A program made the translations under genes and the position numbers. A DNA stretch of 64,000 nucleotides from SCGC-AG-212-J23 sp036406675. Lineage in GTDB: Bacteria; Pseudomonadota; Gammaproteobacteria; Burkholderiales; SG8-39. This document shows positions 43,658-53,939 of the stretch, piece after piece. A model generated the notes under the pieces. That model saw nothing but the letters and a program-made list of their open reading frames with translations. It ran no database searches and had not been told where the DNA came from. Positions within the stretch are counted from its first letter, which is position 1; each line of letters starts with the position of its first letter. The stretch lies in assembly GCA_036406675.1 (NCBI GenBank), contig DASXAO010000172.1:44883-108882 (forward strand), written 5' to 3'.

Positions 43658-44342
43658 AATAGGATTCGTTGAACCCGGGTTTGCGGCGCTTGAGCGCCTG
43701 CTTCACCATCGAGCCCCAGATGCGCTCGCCTTCGCCGCGCTCGGCGATGAGCGCGCCCAGCGTTTCGACGAGCAAGTCGAACGCCTCCTGCTTCTTGTCC
43801 TTGTCCTCGCCCGCGCCCGCGGCCGACTCGCGGCGCTTCTTCGCCGCGCGGCGCTTCTGCTCCTCGGCGCGCACCAGGTCGTCGTAGTAGATGAACTCGT
43901 CGCAGTTGCTGATGAGCAGGTCGGAGCTCGAGTTCTTCACGCCGACGCCGATCACGGTCTTGTCGTTCTCGCGCAGCTTGGACACGAGCGGCGAGAAATC
44001 CGAGTCCCCGCTCACGATGACGAAGGTGTCGACGTGCGCCTTGGTGTAGCACAGATCCAGGGCGTCGACGACCATGCGGATGTCGGCCGAGTTCTTGCCC
44101 GACTGGCGCACGTGCGGGATCTCGATCAGCTCGAACGACGCCGCGTGCATCGCGGCCTTGAACTCCTTGTAGCGCTCCCAGTCGCAGTAGGCCTTCTTGA
44201 CCACGATCGAGCCCTTGGCGAGCAGGCGCTCGAGCACCTTCTCCATGTCGAACTGGGCGTACTTCGCCTCGCGCACCCCGAGCGCCACGTTCTCGAAGTC
44301 GCAGAAGACGGCGAGGCTACGCGCCTCGGGGCTCGCCGGCAT
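43548..44342 (-). CDS. NYN-domain (PIN-like) protein with C-terminal OST-HTH/LOTUS-like domain
   Basis: 264 residues. The NYN nuclease-like domain spans about 8-150: LAVFCDFENVALGV, KNSADIRMVVDALDL and FVIVSGDSDFSPLVSKLREN carry the conserved acidic residues expected to bind metal. A charged linker (about 163-188) leads to residues 190-262, RIWGSMVKQALKRRKPGFNE, FRTFSDLLEEAEKKALI, resembling the OST-HTH/LOTUS RNA-binding fold. This LabA-like layout suggests an RNA processing or decay protein. It overlaps the RND pump gene by 26 bases and mug by 110, in the unit begun by lptM. Confidence 0.88.
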   Translation of the reverse strand: MPASPEARSLAVFCDFENVALGVREAKYAQFDMEKVLERLLAKGSIVVKKAYCDWERYKEFKAAMHAASFELIEIPHVRQSGKNSADIRMVVDALDLCYTKAHVDTFVIVSGDSDFSPLVSKLRENDKTVIGVGVKNSSSDLLISNCDEFIYYDDLVRAEEQKRRAAKKRRESAAGAGEDKDKKQEAFDLLVETLGALIAERGEGERIWGSMVKQALKRRKPGFNESYYGFRTFSDLLEEAEKKALITLEPDEKSGGHILRPAH

Positions 44343-47300
44343 GTCCGGGCAGTTCCGGTTGGTTCTTCCTGCTGAGCCAGGCCTGCAGGCGCTCGAGATA
44401 GAGGTAGATCACGGGCGTGATGTAGAGCGTGAGCACCTGCGACAGCAGCAGGCCGCCGACTACCGCGAGGCCGAGCGGCATGCGGGCGCCGCCGCCGGCG
44501 CCGAAGCCGATGGCGATCGGCAGGCTCCCCATCAGCGCCGCCATCGTGGTCATCATGATCGGCCGGAAGCGCGTGATGCCCGCCTGGTGGATCGCCCGCT
44601 CCGGCGTCATGCCCTCGTTTCTCTGCGCCTCGATGGCGAAGTCGATCATCATGATGGCGTTCTTCTTCACGATGCCGATCAGCATGATGATGCCGACGAA
44701 GGCGTACATGTTGAGCTCGATGCCGAACGCCATCAGCGTCAGCAGCGCGCCCAGGCCCGCGGTCGGCAGGCCGGAAAGGATGGTGAGCGGATGGATGAAG
44801 CTCTCGTAGAGGATGCCGAGGACGAGGTAGATCACGATGACGGCGAGGAGCAGCAGGATCCCCATGCCCTGCAGCGAGCTCTGGAAGGCCTGCGCGGTTC
44901 CCGAGAAGCTGCCGGTGAGCGTCGCCGGAAGCTGCATCTGCCGCGTCGCGGCCCGGACCTCGGCGATCGCCTCGGAAAGCGCGACCCCCTGCCGCAGGTC
45001 GAACGACAGGGTCACCGCGGTGAGCTGGCCCACGTGCGTCACCTGCAGGGGGCCGACGCCGTACTTCAGCGTTGCAACCGCGCTCAGCGGAACCAGCGCG
45101 CCGCTCGTGGAGCGCACGTAGAGCATCGGTAGCACGGAAGGATCGGTCTGGTAGGCCTGCGCGAGCTCCAGGATCACCCAGTACTGGTTGGTCGCGGTGT
45201 AGATGGTCGAGACCTGGCGCGCGCCGTAGGCGTTGTTGAGCGCCGTCTCGATCTGCTGCGCCGAGACGCCGAGCGCGGAGGCCTTCTCGCGCTGGATCTC
45301 GACCGTCACCTCGGGCCGCGTGATCTGCAGGTCGCTCGCCACGTCGGTGACGCCCGGCAGGGTGCGCAGCTTCTGCTCGATGAGCGGCGCCCAGTGGTAG
45401 AGCTCCTCGATGTTCGCGCTGCGCACCACGTACTGGTAGGGGCTCTTGGTCAGGTTGCCGCCGATGCGGATCGCCGGCACGTTCTGGATGAACACCTTGG
45501 CGCCGAGAATGTTGGCCACCTTCGGGCGCAGCTCGCGCACCACCTGGTCGGCGGGTTTCCTCTGGCCGAACGGCTTCAGCGTGATGGTGATGCGGCCGAG
45601 GTTGATCGAGGTCGAGGAGCCCGCCGCGCCGACGAACGACATCGCGGCCTCGACGTTCGGGTCGGCGCCGATGATCGAGGCGACCCGCTGCTGCAGGTCC
45701 ATCATCGCATCGAACGAGATGTCCTGCGGCCCTTCGACCGAGCAGAACAGCTGGCCCGAGTCCTCGCTCGGCAGGAAGCCCTTCGGCGCGAACCAGAACA
45801 GCACGCCGGTCGCGATGAAGATGCCGAGGAACAGCACCAGCACCACCAGCCTGTGCCCGAGCGTCCAGCCGAGCGTCACGTCGTATGCATTGCGCCACGC
45901 GTCGAAGCCGCGCTCGAACGCCCAGTAGAGCCGCCCGTGCTGCGCGTGCGCCTGGTGCGGCTTGAGGATGCGGCTGCACATCATCGGCGTGAGCGTGAGC
46001 GAGACGAAGCCCGAGATGAGCACCGCCGCCATGATGGTCACCGCGAACTCGTGCAGCAGGCGGCCGAGAATGCCGCCCATGAACAGCACCGGGATGAACA
46101 CCGCGGCGAGCGAGATGGTCATCGAGATGATGGTGAACACGATCTCGCGCGAGCCGTCGAGCGTCGCCTGCAGCACGCTCTTTCCATGCTCGATGTGGCG
46201 CGTGATGTTCTCCAGCATCACGATCGCGTCGTCCACCACGAAGCCCACGCACAGCGTGAGCGCCATGAGCGAGATGTTGTCCAGGCTGTAGCCGAAGAGG
46301 TACATCACCGCGAAGGTGCCGATGATCGACATCGGCAGCGCGATCGAGGGGATCACCGTGGCGGGGATGTTGCGCAGGAACAGGAAGATCACCATCACCA
46401 CCAGCGCCAGCGCCAGGTACAGGGTGAACTGCACCTCGTCGACCGAGGCACGGATGGAGACCGTGCGATCGAACAGCGTCTCGATGTCGATCGCCGGCGG
46501 CACCTCGGCGCGGAAGGTCGGCAGCAGCGCCTTGATGGAATCGACCACCTCGATGGTGTTGGTGCCGGGCTGGCGCTGGATCGCGAGCACGATGCCGCGC
46601 TTGCCCTTGAACGAGGCCGCCAGCTTGTCGTTCTGCACGCCGTCGACGATGCGGCCGAGCTCCTGCAGGCGGATCGGCGAGCCGTTGCGGTAGGTGACGA
46701 TGATCGGCCGGAAGGCCTGCGCGTCCTGCAGCTGGCCGGTGGCCTGGACCGCGAACATGCGGTCCTTGCCGTACAGGGTTCCGGTGGGCAGGTTGACGTT
46801 CGCCTGCGACACCGCCTGCTCGACCTCGTTGATGCCGACCCCGCGCGCCGCGAGCGCGTTCGGGTCGATCTGCACGCGCACCGCGTATTTCTGCTGTCCG
46901 AACACCTGCACCTGCGCCACGCCGTTGATGGTGGAGATGCGCTGGGCGAGATAGGTCTCGGCGTATTCGTTGACCGTCGAGAGCGGCAGCGCGCTGGAGG
47001 TGAGCGCGAGGTAGTAGATGGCGAAGTCGGCCGGGTTGACCTTGCGGAAGGCGGGCGGCGCCGGCATGGTCGCGGGAAGCTGGCGCGCGGCCGAGGCGAT
47101 GGCCGAGTTGACGTCCTGCGCGGCGGCGTCGATGTCGCGGTCGAGGGCGAACTGAATCGTGATCCGGGTGATGCCCTGGCCGCTGATCGAGGTCATCTCG
47201 TCGATCCCGGCGATGGTCGAGAACTGCTTTTCGAGCACGGTGGCGACGGCAGAGGCCATGGTCTCCGGGCTCGCACCGGGCAGCTCTGCGGTCACCTGGA

Positions 47301-47433
47301 TGGTGGGGAAGTCGACGTTGGGCAGCGTCGAGACCGGGAGCAAGCGGTAGCTCGCGAGGCCGAAGATCAGGATCCCGGCCATCACCAGGATCGTCATCAC
47401 CGGGCGGCGGATGAACGGCTCGCAGAAATTCAC
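44317..47433 (-). CDS. RND multidrug efflux permease (MdtB/MdtC/MuxB-like)
   Basis: 1,038-residue proton-driven inner-membrane pump. It begins FCEPFIRRPVMTILVMAGIL; the two large periplasmic loops follow helices 1 and 7, and the proton-relay aspartates lie in VGFVVDDAIVMLENI (helix 4). The second half carries FVGIIMLIGIVKKNAIMMID. GTG 47433 overlaps the adaptor stop (GTGA). The sequence is of the MdtB/MdtC and MuxB branch rather than AcrB. Such permeases often act in pairs as heteromers; only one gene is here, and no outer-membrane channel gene is in the unit, so a TolC-like partner must be encoded elsewhere. Confidence 0.93.
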   Translation of the reverse strand: MNFCEPFIRRPVMTILVMAGILIFGLASYRLLPVSTLPNVDFPTIQVTAELPGASPETMASAVATVLEKQFSTIAGIDEMTSISGQGITRITIQFALDRDIDAAAQDVNSAIASAARQLPATMPAPPAFRKVNPADFAIYYLALTSSALPLSTVNEYAETYLAQRISTINGVAQVQVFGQQKYAVRVQIDPNALAARGVGINEVEQAVSQANVNLPTGTLYGKDRMFAVQATGQLQDAQAFRPIIVTYRNGSPIRLQELGRIVDGVQNDKLAASFKGKRGIVLAIQRQPGTNTIEVVDSIKALLPTFRAEVPPAIDIETLFDRTVSIRASVDEVQFTLYLALALVVMVIFLFLRNIPATVIPSIALPMSIIGTFAVMYLFGYSLDNISLMALTLCVGFVVDDAIVMLENITRHIEHGKSVLQATLDGSREIVFTIISMTISLAAVFIPVLFMGGILGRLLHEFAVTIMAAVLISGFVSLTLTPMMCSRILKPHQAHAQHGRLYWAFERGFDAWRNAYDVTLGWTLGHRLVVLVLFLGIFIATGVLFWFAPKGFLPSEDSGQLFCSVEGPQDISFDAMMDLQQRVASIIGADPNVEAAMSFVGAAGSSTSINLGRITITLKPFGQRKPADQVVRELRPKVANILGAKVFIQNVPAIRIGGNLTKSPYQYVVRSANIEELYHWAPLIEQKLRTLPGVTDVASDLQITRPEVTVEIQREKASALGVSAQQIETALNNAYGARQVSTIYTATNQYWVILELAQAYQTDPSVLPMLYVRSTSGALVPLSAVATLKYGVGPLQVTHVGQLTAVTLSFDLRQGVALSEAIAEVRAATRQMQLPATLTGSFSGTAQAFQSSLQGMGILLLLAVIVIYLVLGILYESFIHPLTILSGLPTAGLGALLTLMAFGIELNMYAFVGIIMLIGIVKKNAIMMIDFAIEAQRNEGMTPERAIHQAGITRFRPIMMTTMAALMGSLPIAIGFGAGGGARMPLGLAVVGGLLLSQVLTLYITPVIYLYLERLQAWLSRKNQPELPGHAGEPRGA

Positions 47434-48596
47434 GAGGCCTCCGCCCCCGGCTTGGCAAGCTGCACTCTCGTCTTCGGTCCGAGCCGCAATTGGCCCCGGA
47501 CGACTACCAGCTCATCCTTGGCGAGGCCCTTGGCGATGATCGTGCGCTCGCCGTCGGTGCGCTGTACCGCGATGCGGCGCAGGTCGGCGATCATCTCCGA
47601 GTTGACCACGTAGACGTATTGGCCGTCGGGACCCGCCTGCACCGCGGTGGAGGGCACGACGATGGCGTCCGTCTGCTCGTAGAGGCGCACGCTCACGTTG
47701 ACGAACTGCCCCGGCCAGAGCGCGGCGTCGGCGTTGTCGAACTGCGCGCGCATCCGGATGGTGCCGGTGTTCGGATCGACCGCGTTGTCGATGAAGATGA
47801 GCTTTCCGCTCGGCCGGACCTGCTGCGTCTCGGGCATGATCGCCTCCACCGCGAGCGGCCCCTTCGCCATGTATTGGCGCACCTCCGACAGGTTCTGCTC
47901 CGGCACGGCGAAGTTGACGTAGATCGGCCGGACCTGGTTGATCACCAGCAGCGGATTGACGTCGTTCGCCCGCACCATGTTGCCCGCCTGCAGCAGCACC
48001 CGGCCGACGTAGCCGTCGAGCGGGGAGCGGATGGTGCAGTACTCGAGATTGAGGCGCGCGTTCTCGAGCGCGGCCTGGCTCGCCTTGGCGGTCGCTTCCG
48101 CGGTGGCGGCGTTGGTGCGGATCTGCGCGTAGGCGTCCTTGGAGATGAAGTTCTTCTCGAGCAGTTCCTGGTAGCGGGTCTCCTGCGAGCGCGCATGGTC
48201 GCGCGCCGCCGTGTCGCGCAGCGCGTTCGCTTCGGCCTGGCGCAGCGCGGCTTCGTAGGGGCGCTGATCGATCCGGAACAGGACTTCGCCCTTCTTCACC
48301 GCCGCGCCTTCGCGCATGTTCACGTCGGTGATCTGGCCGTCGACGCGGGCCTTGACCTGCACGGTGGAGAAGGCTTCGACGTTGCCGATCGCATTGATGC
48401 GCACCGGCACGGTTTCCTGCACCACGCGCGCGACGGTGACCGCGACCGCCGCGCCGCCCTTGCCCTTCCCGGCTTCCTTGGCGCTCTTGGCCGTCCTGCC
48501 GTCGGCGACGACCAGGTAGCTTCCGAGTCCCACGGCGGCGGCGACCGCGACCACCACGGCAACGGCGAACACTCGGCGGCGGCTGGCGGCGGTCAT
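47430..48596 (-). CDS. RND efflux periplasmic adaptor (membrane fusion protein)
   Basis: 388 residues. N-terminal anchor at about 7-33, then VPVRINAIGNVEAFSTVQVK and DGQITDVNMREGAAVKKGEV (lipoyl half), a helical hairpin (about 110-165: RQAEANALRDTAARDHARSQ), and IRSPLDGYVGRVLLQAGNMV (second lipoyl half), then a beta barrel. This is the MdtA/MexE-type HlyD family. ATG 48596 is 13 bases after the lysA stop; the in-frame ATG at 48635 would overlap lysA. It links the RND permease to an outer-membrane channel. Confidence 0.93.
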   Translation of the reverse strand: MTAASRRRVFAVAVVVAVAAAVGLGSYLVVADGRTAKSAKEAGKGKGGAAVAVTVARVVQETVPVRINAIGNVEAFSTVQVKARVDGQITDVNMREGAAVKKGEVLFRIDQRPYEAALRQAEANALRDTAARDHARSQETRYQELLEKNFISKDAYAQIRTNAATAEATAKASQAALENARLNLEYCTIRSPLDGYVGRVLLQAGNMVRANDVNPLLVINQVRPIYVNFAVPEQNLSEVRQYMAKGPLAVEAIMPETQQVRPSGKLIFIDNAVDPNTGTIRMRAQFDNADAALWPGQFVNVSVRLYEQTDAIVVPSTAVQAGPDGQYVYVVNSEMIADLRRIAVQRTDGERTIIAKGLAKDELVVVRGQLRLGPKTRVQLAKPGAEAS

Positions 48597-48609
48597 GAAC
48601 CGACGATTG

Positions 48610-49839
<1,230 letters not shown>

Positions 49840-49843
49840 GGCC

Positions 49844-50011
49844 TTACTTCTTCTCTTCGAGTTCGCTGTCCGGGTACGGAACCGGCTTCGGCGGCGGCGG
49901 CTTCGGCACCTTCACGCCCGGCGGCGGCTTGTCGCGCAGGTACAGCGCCCCCTTCTGTCCGCATGCGGTCGCGGCCAGCGCCAGGGCGACCAACATGAGA
50001 AGGAAGCGCAT
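49844..50011 (-). CDS. lptM: LptM-like small outer-membrane lipoprotein (YifL)
   Basis: 55 residues. Signal peptide MRFLLMLVALALAATACGQK with lipobox ATAC and acylated Cys17. The mature start CGQKGALYLRDK matches the LptM/YifL pattern, known in E. coli to assist the LptD/LptE lipopolysaccharide translocon. The rest is Pro/Lys-rich (PPPGVKVPKPPPPKPVPYPD). It is the first gene of the leftward unit and lies between cyaY and lysA as expected. ATG 50011 has no Shine-Dalgarno; a weak -10-like TAACAT lies nine bases before it on the minus strand. Confidence 0.88.
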   Translation of the reverse strand: MRFLLMLVALALAATACGQKGALYLRDKPPPGVKVPKPPPPKPVPYPDSELEEKK

Positions 50012-50016
50012 AAAAT
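50011..50016 (+). promoter_or_regulatory. -10 hexamer for cyaY
   Basis: TAAAAT, five of six matches to the sigma-70 -10 box, 14 bases before the cyaY ATG, predicting a leader of only about seven bases and no Shine-Dalgarno. It overlaps the lptM start codon, so the divergent genes share a 19-base region and their promoters must overlap. Confidence 0.4.
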
Positions 50017-50030
50017 CCGCATGTTAACCC

Positions 50031-50351
50031 ATGGATGAGCGTCAATTCGAAGCCCTTGCGACCGAGACCTTGCAGAGGATCGAGCGCGCCCTGGACGAAA
50101 GCGGCGTCGACGCCGATGTCGAGCTCAAGGAGGGCGGCGTGCTCGAGCTCGAGTTCGGCAACGGCTCCAGGATCATCGTGAACCGGCACGGCGCGGCGCG
50201 CGAGATCTGGGTCGCCGCACGCTCGGGCGGCTTTCACTTCCGCTGGGACGGTAAGGCTTGGAAGGACACGCGCGACGGCGCGGAGCTGTTCGCGGCCCTC
50301 TCGAGGCTGGTATCCGCTCAAAGCGGAACCGGCGTGATTCTCTCTCCCTAG
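50031..50351 (+). CDS. cyaY: Frataxin-like iron donor CyaY
   Basis: 106 residues. The N-terminal acidic helix (DERQFEALATETLQRIERAL) and the beta sheet GGVLELEFGNGSRIIVNRHG, then REIWVAARSGGFHFRWDGKA, are CyaY hallmarks. The protein binds iron and modulates iron-sulfur cluster assembly by IscS/IscU. It is divergent from lptM and its stop shares CTAG with the convergent penicillin-binding protein gene. No ribosome site is visible. Length and conserved core are normal. Confidence 0.95.
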   Translation: MDERQFEALATETLQRIERALDESGVDADVELKEGGVLELEFGNGSRIIVNRHGAAREIWVAARSGGFHFRWDGKAWKDTRDGAELFAALSRLVSAQSGTGVILSP

Positions 50352-52654
50352 GGAGGCGTCTCGCCCGGGCCCGGCGGCGCCACCAGCGGAACGATCGGCT
50401 GGAGCACCTCGGGCGGCGGGACCGCTTCCTGATAGAAATACTCGGGCGCAAGCCGCCCTTCGCCGAGGACGCCCATCACCGGCACGCTCACGACGCCGAC
50501 CGGGACGGTGCGCGGCGCCTCGGGGACGTCCTTCAGCGCCTTCTCCATGTAGCCGATCCAGATCGGCAGCGCGACGGCGGCGCCGGTCATGTTGCGGCCG
50601 AGGCTCTTCGGCTGATCGAAGCCCATCCAGGCGATGCCGACGAGGTTCGGCTGGTAGCCGGCGAACCAGGCGTCGACGAATTCGTTCGTGGTTCCGGTCT
50701 TGCCGGCCAGGTCGTTGCGGCCGAGCCGCGTGGCGCGCGCCGCCGTGCCATAGCGGGTCACGTCCTGCATCATGTGGTCCATGATGAAAGCGTTGCGCGG
50801 ATCGAGCACGCGCAGGCTCTCGTCGCCCGCCCGCTTCGGGTTCGCCAAGGCAAGCGGCGTGCCGCGGTCGTCGACGATCTTCAGGATGAAATAGGGCTGC
50901 ACGAGGTAGCCGCCGTTCGCGAACACGGCGTACGCACGCGCCATCTGCCACTCGGTCACCGAGCCCGCGCCGAGGGCCATCGTGAGGTAGGGAGGGTGCT
51001 TCTCCGGCTCGAAGCCGAAGCGGGTCACGTACTCCTGCGCGTACTTGGGCCCGATCGCTTCCAGGATCCGGATCGAGACCATGTTCTTCGACTTGGCGAG
51101 CGCGGTGCGCAGCCGCATCGGGCCCTCGAACTTGCCGTCGAAGTTCTTCGGCTCCCAGCGCTGGCTGCCGGTCTGCTCGGCTTCCAGCACCACCGGCTCG
51201 TCCGGGATTACGGTCGCCGGCGTGAAGCCCTTCTCGAGCGACGCCGAGTAGATGAAGGGCTTGAACGACGACCCCGGCTGGCGCCAGGCCTGGGTGACGT
51301 GGTTGAACTTGTTGCGGTTGAAGTCGAACCCGCCGACGAGCGCGCGCACCGCTCCGTCCTGCGGGTCGAGTGAGATGAAGGCCGACTCCACTTCGGGAAG
51401 CTGCACGATCTGCCAGGGCTTGTTCGGCGCCTCGCGATGCACGCGGATGACCGAGCCGCGGCGGATGCGCTTCTGGGGCGCCGCCTTGGAATCGAGCGAG
51501 CGCGCGGCAAAGCGCAGCGACTCGCCGGTAATGGAAACGGTCTCCCCGGTGCGCAGCGCCGCCTCGATCTGCTTGGCGTCGACCGAGGTGACGACCGCGG
51601 CGAAGAGATCGTCGTTGTCCGGGTGCTCGTTCAGGGCTTCCTCGTAGTCGTCTTCGTCGGGCTTCGCCGGCAGCTCGGAGAAACCCTCGGGACCGCGGTA
51701 GCCGTTGCGCCGGTCGTAGTCGAGGACCCCTTTGCGAAGCGAGGCGTACGCCGCTTCCTGATCGGCCTTGCGGATCGTGGTGTAGACGCGGAAACCGCGG
51801 CTGTAGACGTCGTCCGGGTAGTGCTCGGCGATCGCCTGGCGCACCATCTCGGCGGCATACTCCGCATGCACGGAGTATTCGTTCACTTCCCTTTTGGGCT
51901 TGATGGGCGCTTGAACCGCCTCCTCGTATTGCGCCGCAGTAATGTGGCCCAGCTCGGCCATCCGGCGCAGCACGTAATGCTGCCGTTGCTTGGCGCGCTG
52001 GGGGTTGGCGATGGGGTTGTAGAGCGAAGGCGCCTTGGGCAGTCCCGCGAGCATCGCCGTCTCGGCGAGGGTCAGCTTGTCCAGCGCCTTGCCGAAGTAG
52101 ATCTGCGAGGCGGCGCCGAAGCCGTACGCGCGCTGGCCGAGGTAGATCTGGTTGACGTAGAGCTCGAGGATCTGCTCCTTCGACAGGCTGTGCTCGATCT
52201 TGAACGCGAGCAGCGCCTCGTACAGCTTGCGGGTGAGCGTCTTCTCCGACGAGAGAAAGAAGTTGCGCGCCACCTGCATGGTGATCGTGCTGGCACCCTG
52301 GCGCCGCCCGCCTGAAATCAGATTCATGTAGGCGGCCCGAAGGACGCCGATGTAGTCGATCCCGGCGTGCTCGTAGAAGCGCTCGTCCTCGGCGGAGATG
52401 ATCGCGTTCTTCAGCGCGTCGGGAACTTCGCCGATCGACACCACGGCGCGTCGCTCCTCGCCGAACTCGCCGATCTGCACGCCTTCGGCGGTGTAGATGC
52501 GCAGCGGGATCTTCGGCTGGTACTCGGTCAGCGCCTGCAGCGATGGCAGATTCGGATAGGCGAGCGCGATGGTGAGCGCCAACAGCAGCACGCAGGTCAC
52601 CAAAAAGCCTCCCGCCAGGACCAGCGGAAAGGCGAGAAATCTAAGCCATTTCAA
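50348..52654 (-). CDS. ponA: Penicillin-binding protein 1A (bifunctional)
   Basis: 768 residues. A membrane anchor at about 8-35 is followed by the glycosyltransferase-51 domain (about 55-230): catalytic Glu in SAEDERFYEHAGIDYIG, then GGRRQGASTITMQVARNFFL and ELYVNQIYLGQRAYGFGAA. The transpeptidase domain has SSFKPF (serine acylated by penicillins), SKN and GKTGTTNEF. An OB-like insertion lies between. It polymerises and cross-links peptidoglycan. ponA divergent from pilMNOPQ is the standard proteobacterial layout. TATCAT on the minus strand at 52703-52708 could be its -10 box. Confidence 0.96.
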   Translation of the reverse strand: MKWLRFLAFPLVLAGGFLVTCVLLLALTIALAYPNLPSLQALTEYQPKIPLRIYTAEGVQIGEFGEERRAVVSIGEVPDALKNAIISAEDERFYEHAGIDYIGVLRAAYMNLISGGRRQGASTITMQVARNFFLSSEKTLTRKLYEALLAFKIEHSLSKEQILELYVNQIYLGQRAYGFGAASQIYFGKALDKLTLAETAMLAGLPKAPSLYNPIANPQRAKQRQHYVLRRMAELGHITAAQYEEAVQAPIKPKREVNEYSVHAEYAAEMVRQAIAEHYPDDVYSRGFRVYTTIRKADQEAAYASLRKGVLDYDRRNGYRGPEGFSELPAKPDEDDYEEALNEHPDNDDLFAAVVTSVDAKQIEAALRTGETVSITGESLRFAARSLDSKAAPQKRIRRGSVIRVHREAPNKPWQIVQLPEVESAFISLDPQDGAVRALVGGFDFNRNKFNHVTQAWRQPGSSFKPFIYSASLEKGFTPATVIPDEPVVLEAEQTGSQRWEPKNFDGKFEGPMRLRTALAKSKNMVSIRILEAIGPKYAQEYVTRFGFEPEKHPPYLTMALGAGSVTEWQMARAYAVFANGGYLVQPYFILKIVDDRGTPLALANPKRAGDESLRVLDPRNAFIMDHMMQDVTRYGTAARATRLGRNDLAGKTGTTNEFVDAWFAGYQPNLVGIAWMGFDQPKSLGRNMTGAAVALPIWIGYMEKALKDVPEAPRTVPVGVVSVPVMGVLGEGRLAPEYFYQEAVPPPEVLQPIVPLVAPPGPGETPP

Positions 52655-52778
52655 GGGTTAATCGTTCTTATCGGTCATGTCGCGGAACGCTGCACCTCGA
52701 GCATGATACGCCCTTCCCCTTGTGGAAAATTGACTAGACACCTACGGGGCTTGTTGCTATCGTTTAACGCAAATTCTA

Positions 52779-52803
52779 CTTATCGATCCTAAGCATCGGT
52801 AAG
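52779..52803 (+). promoter_or_regulatory. Inverted repeat in the pilM leader
   Basis: CTTATCGAT (52779-52787) and ATCGGTAAG (52795-52803) form a 9-bp stem with one G-U pair and a seven-base loop. It lies about 60 bases before pilM and is followed by an A-rich run. The 208-base gap between ponA and pilM also holds a possible -35 TTGACT (52730-52735) and -10 TGCTAT (52755-52760), with a long 19-base spacer. The repeat would fall in the 5' leader from that promoter, or act as a protein site. Confidence 0.45.
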
Positions 52804-52862
52804 AAAAAAGAAAAACCGAAAATAACTCAAAAGCGACCGGAAACCAAGGGAATCCGCCCCGA

Positions 52863-53939
52863 ATGGAATTCGACCTTTTCAAACCGAAGGCGCCGCCGCT
52901 CTTTGGACTCGACATCAGCTCTTCCTCGGTGAAGATGCTCGAGATCGTCGACGCCGGCAAGTCGAGCTACCGCGTCGAGCGCTATGCCATCGAGCCGCTG
53001 CCGCGTGATGCCGTCGTCGACGGCAACATCAACAACCTCGAAGCCGTGACCGAGGCGGTGCGCCGGGCGCACAAGCGCCTGGCGACCCGCACCAAGCACG
53101 TCGCCATGGCCGTGCCGACCGGCGCCGTGATCTCGAAGAAGATCGTACTCGGCGCGGGCCTGCGCGAGGAAGAGCTCGAGATGCAGGTCGAGAGCGAGGC
53201 GAACCAGTACATCCCGTTCGCGCTCGACGAAGTCAACCTGGATTTCCACTCGCTCGGGCCGGCGCCGAACAGCCCGGAAGAGCAGGAAGTCCTGATCGCC
53301 GCGACGCGCAAGGAGAAGGTCGAGGACCGCGTGGCCGTGGCGGAATCCGCCGGGCTGAAGGCGCTGGTCATGGACGTCGAGTCCTTCGCGCAGCAGGCGG
53401 CCCTCGGCCTGGTGGTGCAGAGCCTGCCGAGCGGGGGCAAGGATCAGAACGTCGCGGTGGTCGACATCGGCGCCAACGTCATGAACGTGACGGTGCTGCG
53501 CAACGACCAGTCGATCTACACGCGCGAGCAGGCCTTCGGCGGCAACCAGCTCACGCAGGACATCACGACGCGCTACGGCATGAGCCCGGACGAGGCCGAG
53601 AACGCCAAGCGCTCGGGCGGGCTGCCGGACGACTTCGAGGCCGAAGTGCTGCGCCCGTTCATGGAAAACCTCTCCATGGAGGTGCAGCGCGCGCTGCAGT
53701 TCTTCTTCACCTCGACCCAGTACCACAGCATCGACCACATCCTGCTCGCCGGCGGCTCGGCGGTGATCCCCGGCCTCGACGCCGTGGTCAACGCGCGCAC
53801 CCAGGTCGCGACCAGCGTCGCCAACCCGTTCGCCTCGATGCAGACCTCGCCGCGCGTGCAGCTGAAGCGCCTCATGATCGACGCGCCCTCGCTGATCGTC
53901 GCCTGCGGGCTCGCCATGCGGAGGTTCGATCCCCAATGA
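52863..53939 (+). CDS. pilM: Type IV pilus assembly ATPase-like protein PilM
   Basis: 358 residues, actin/FtsA-like cytoplasmic protein of the pilus alignment complex. PPLFGLDISSSSVKMLEIVD is the N-terminal phosphate-1 region; VAVVDIGANVMNVTVLRN is phosphate-2; HILLAGGSAVIPGLD is the adenosine motif. It recruits PilN through the PilN N-terminal cytoplasmic peptide. First gene of pilMNOPQ; AAGGGA lies before the ATG. Its stop overlaps the pilN start. Confidence 0.96.
   Translation: MEFDLFKPKAPPLFGLDISSSSVKMLEIVDAGKSSYRVERYAIEPLPRDAVVDGNINNLEAVTEAVRRAHKRLATRTKHVAMAVPTGAVISKKIVLGAGLREEELEMQVESEANQYIPFALDEVNLDFHSLGPAPNSPEEQEVLIAATRKEKVEDRVAVAESAGLKALVMDVESFAQQAALGLVVQSLPSGGKDQNVAVVDIGANVMNVTVLRNDQSIYTREQAFGGNQLTQDITTRYGMSPDEAENAKRSGGLPDDFEAEVLRPFMENLSMEVQRALQFFFTSTQYHSIDHILLAGGSAVIPGLDAVVNARTQVATSVANPFASMQTSPRVQLKRLMIDAPSLIVACGLAMRRFDPQ

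Noticed and set aside
43548..44342. NYN gene as part of a toxin-antitoxin pair with the 64-residue protein
   Set aside because: The two are separated by mug, the small protein has no antitoxin features, and the NYN protein carries a C-terminal RNA-binding-like domain typical of stand-alone LabA-like proteins.
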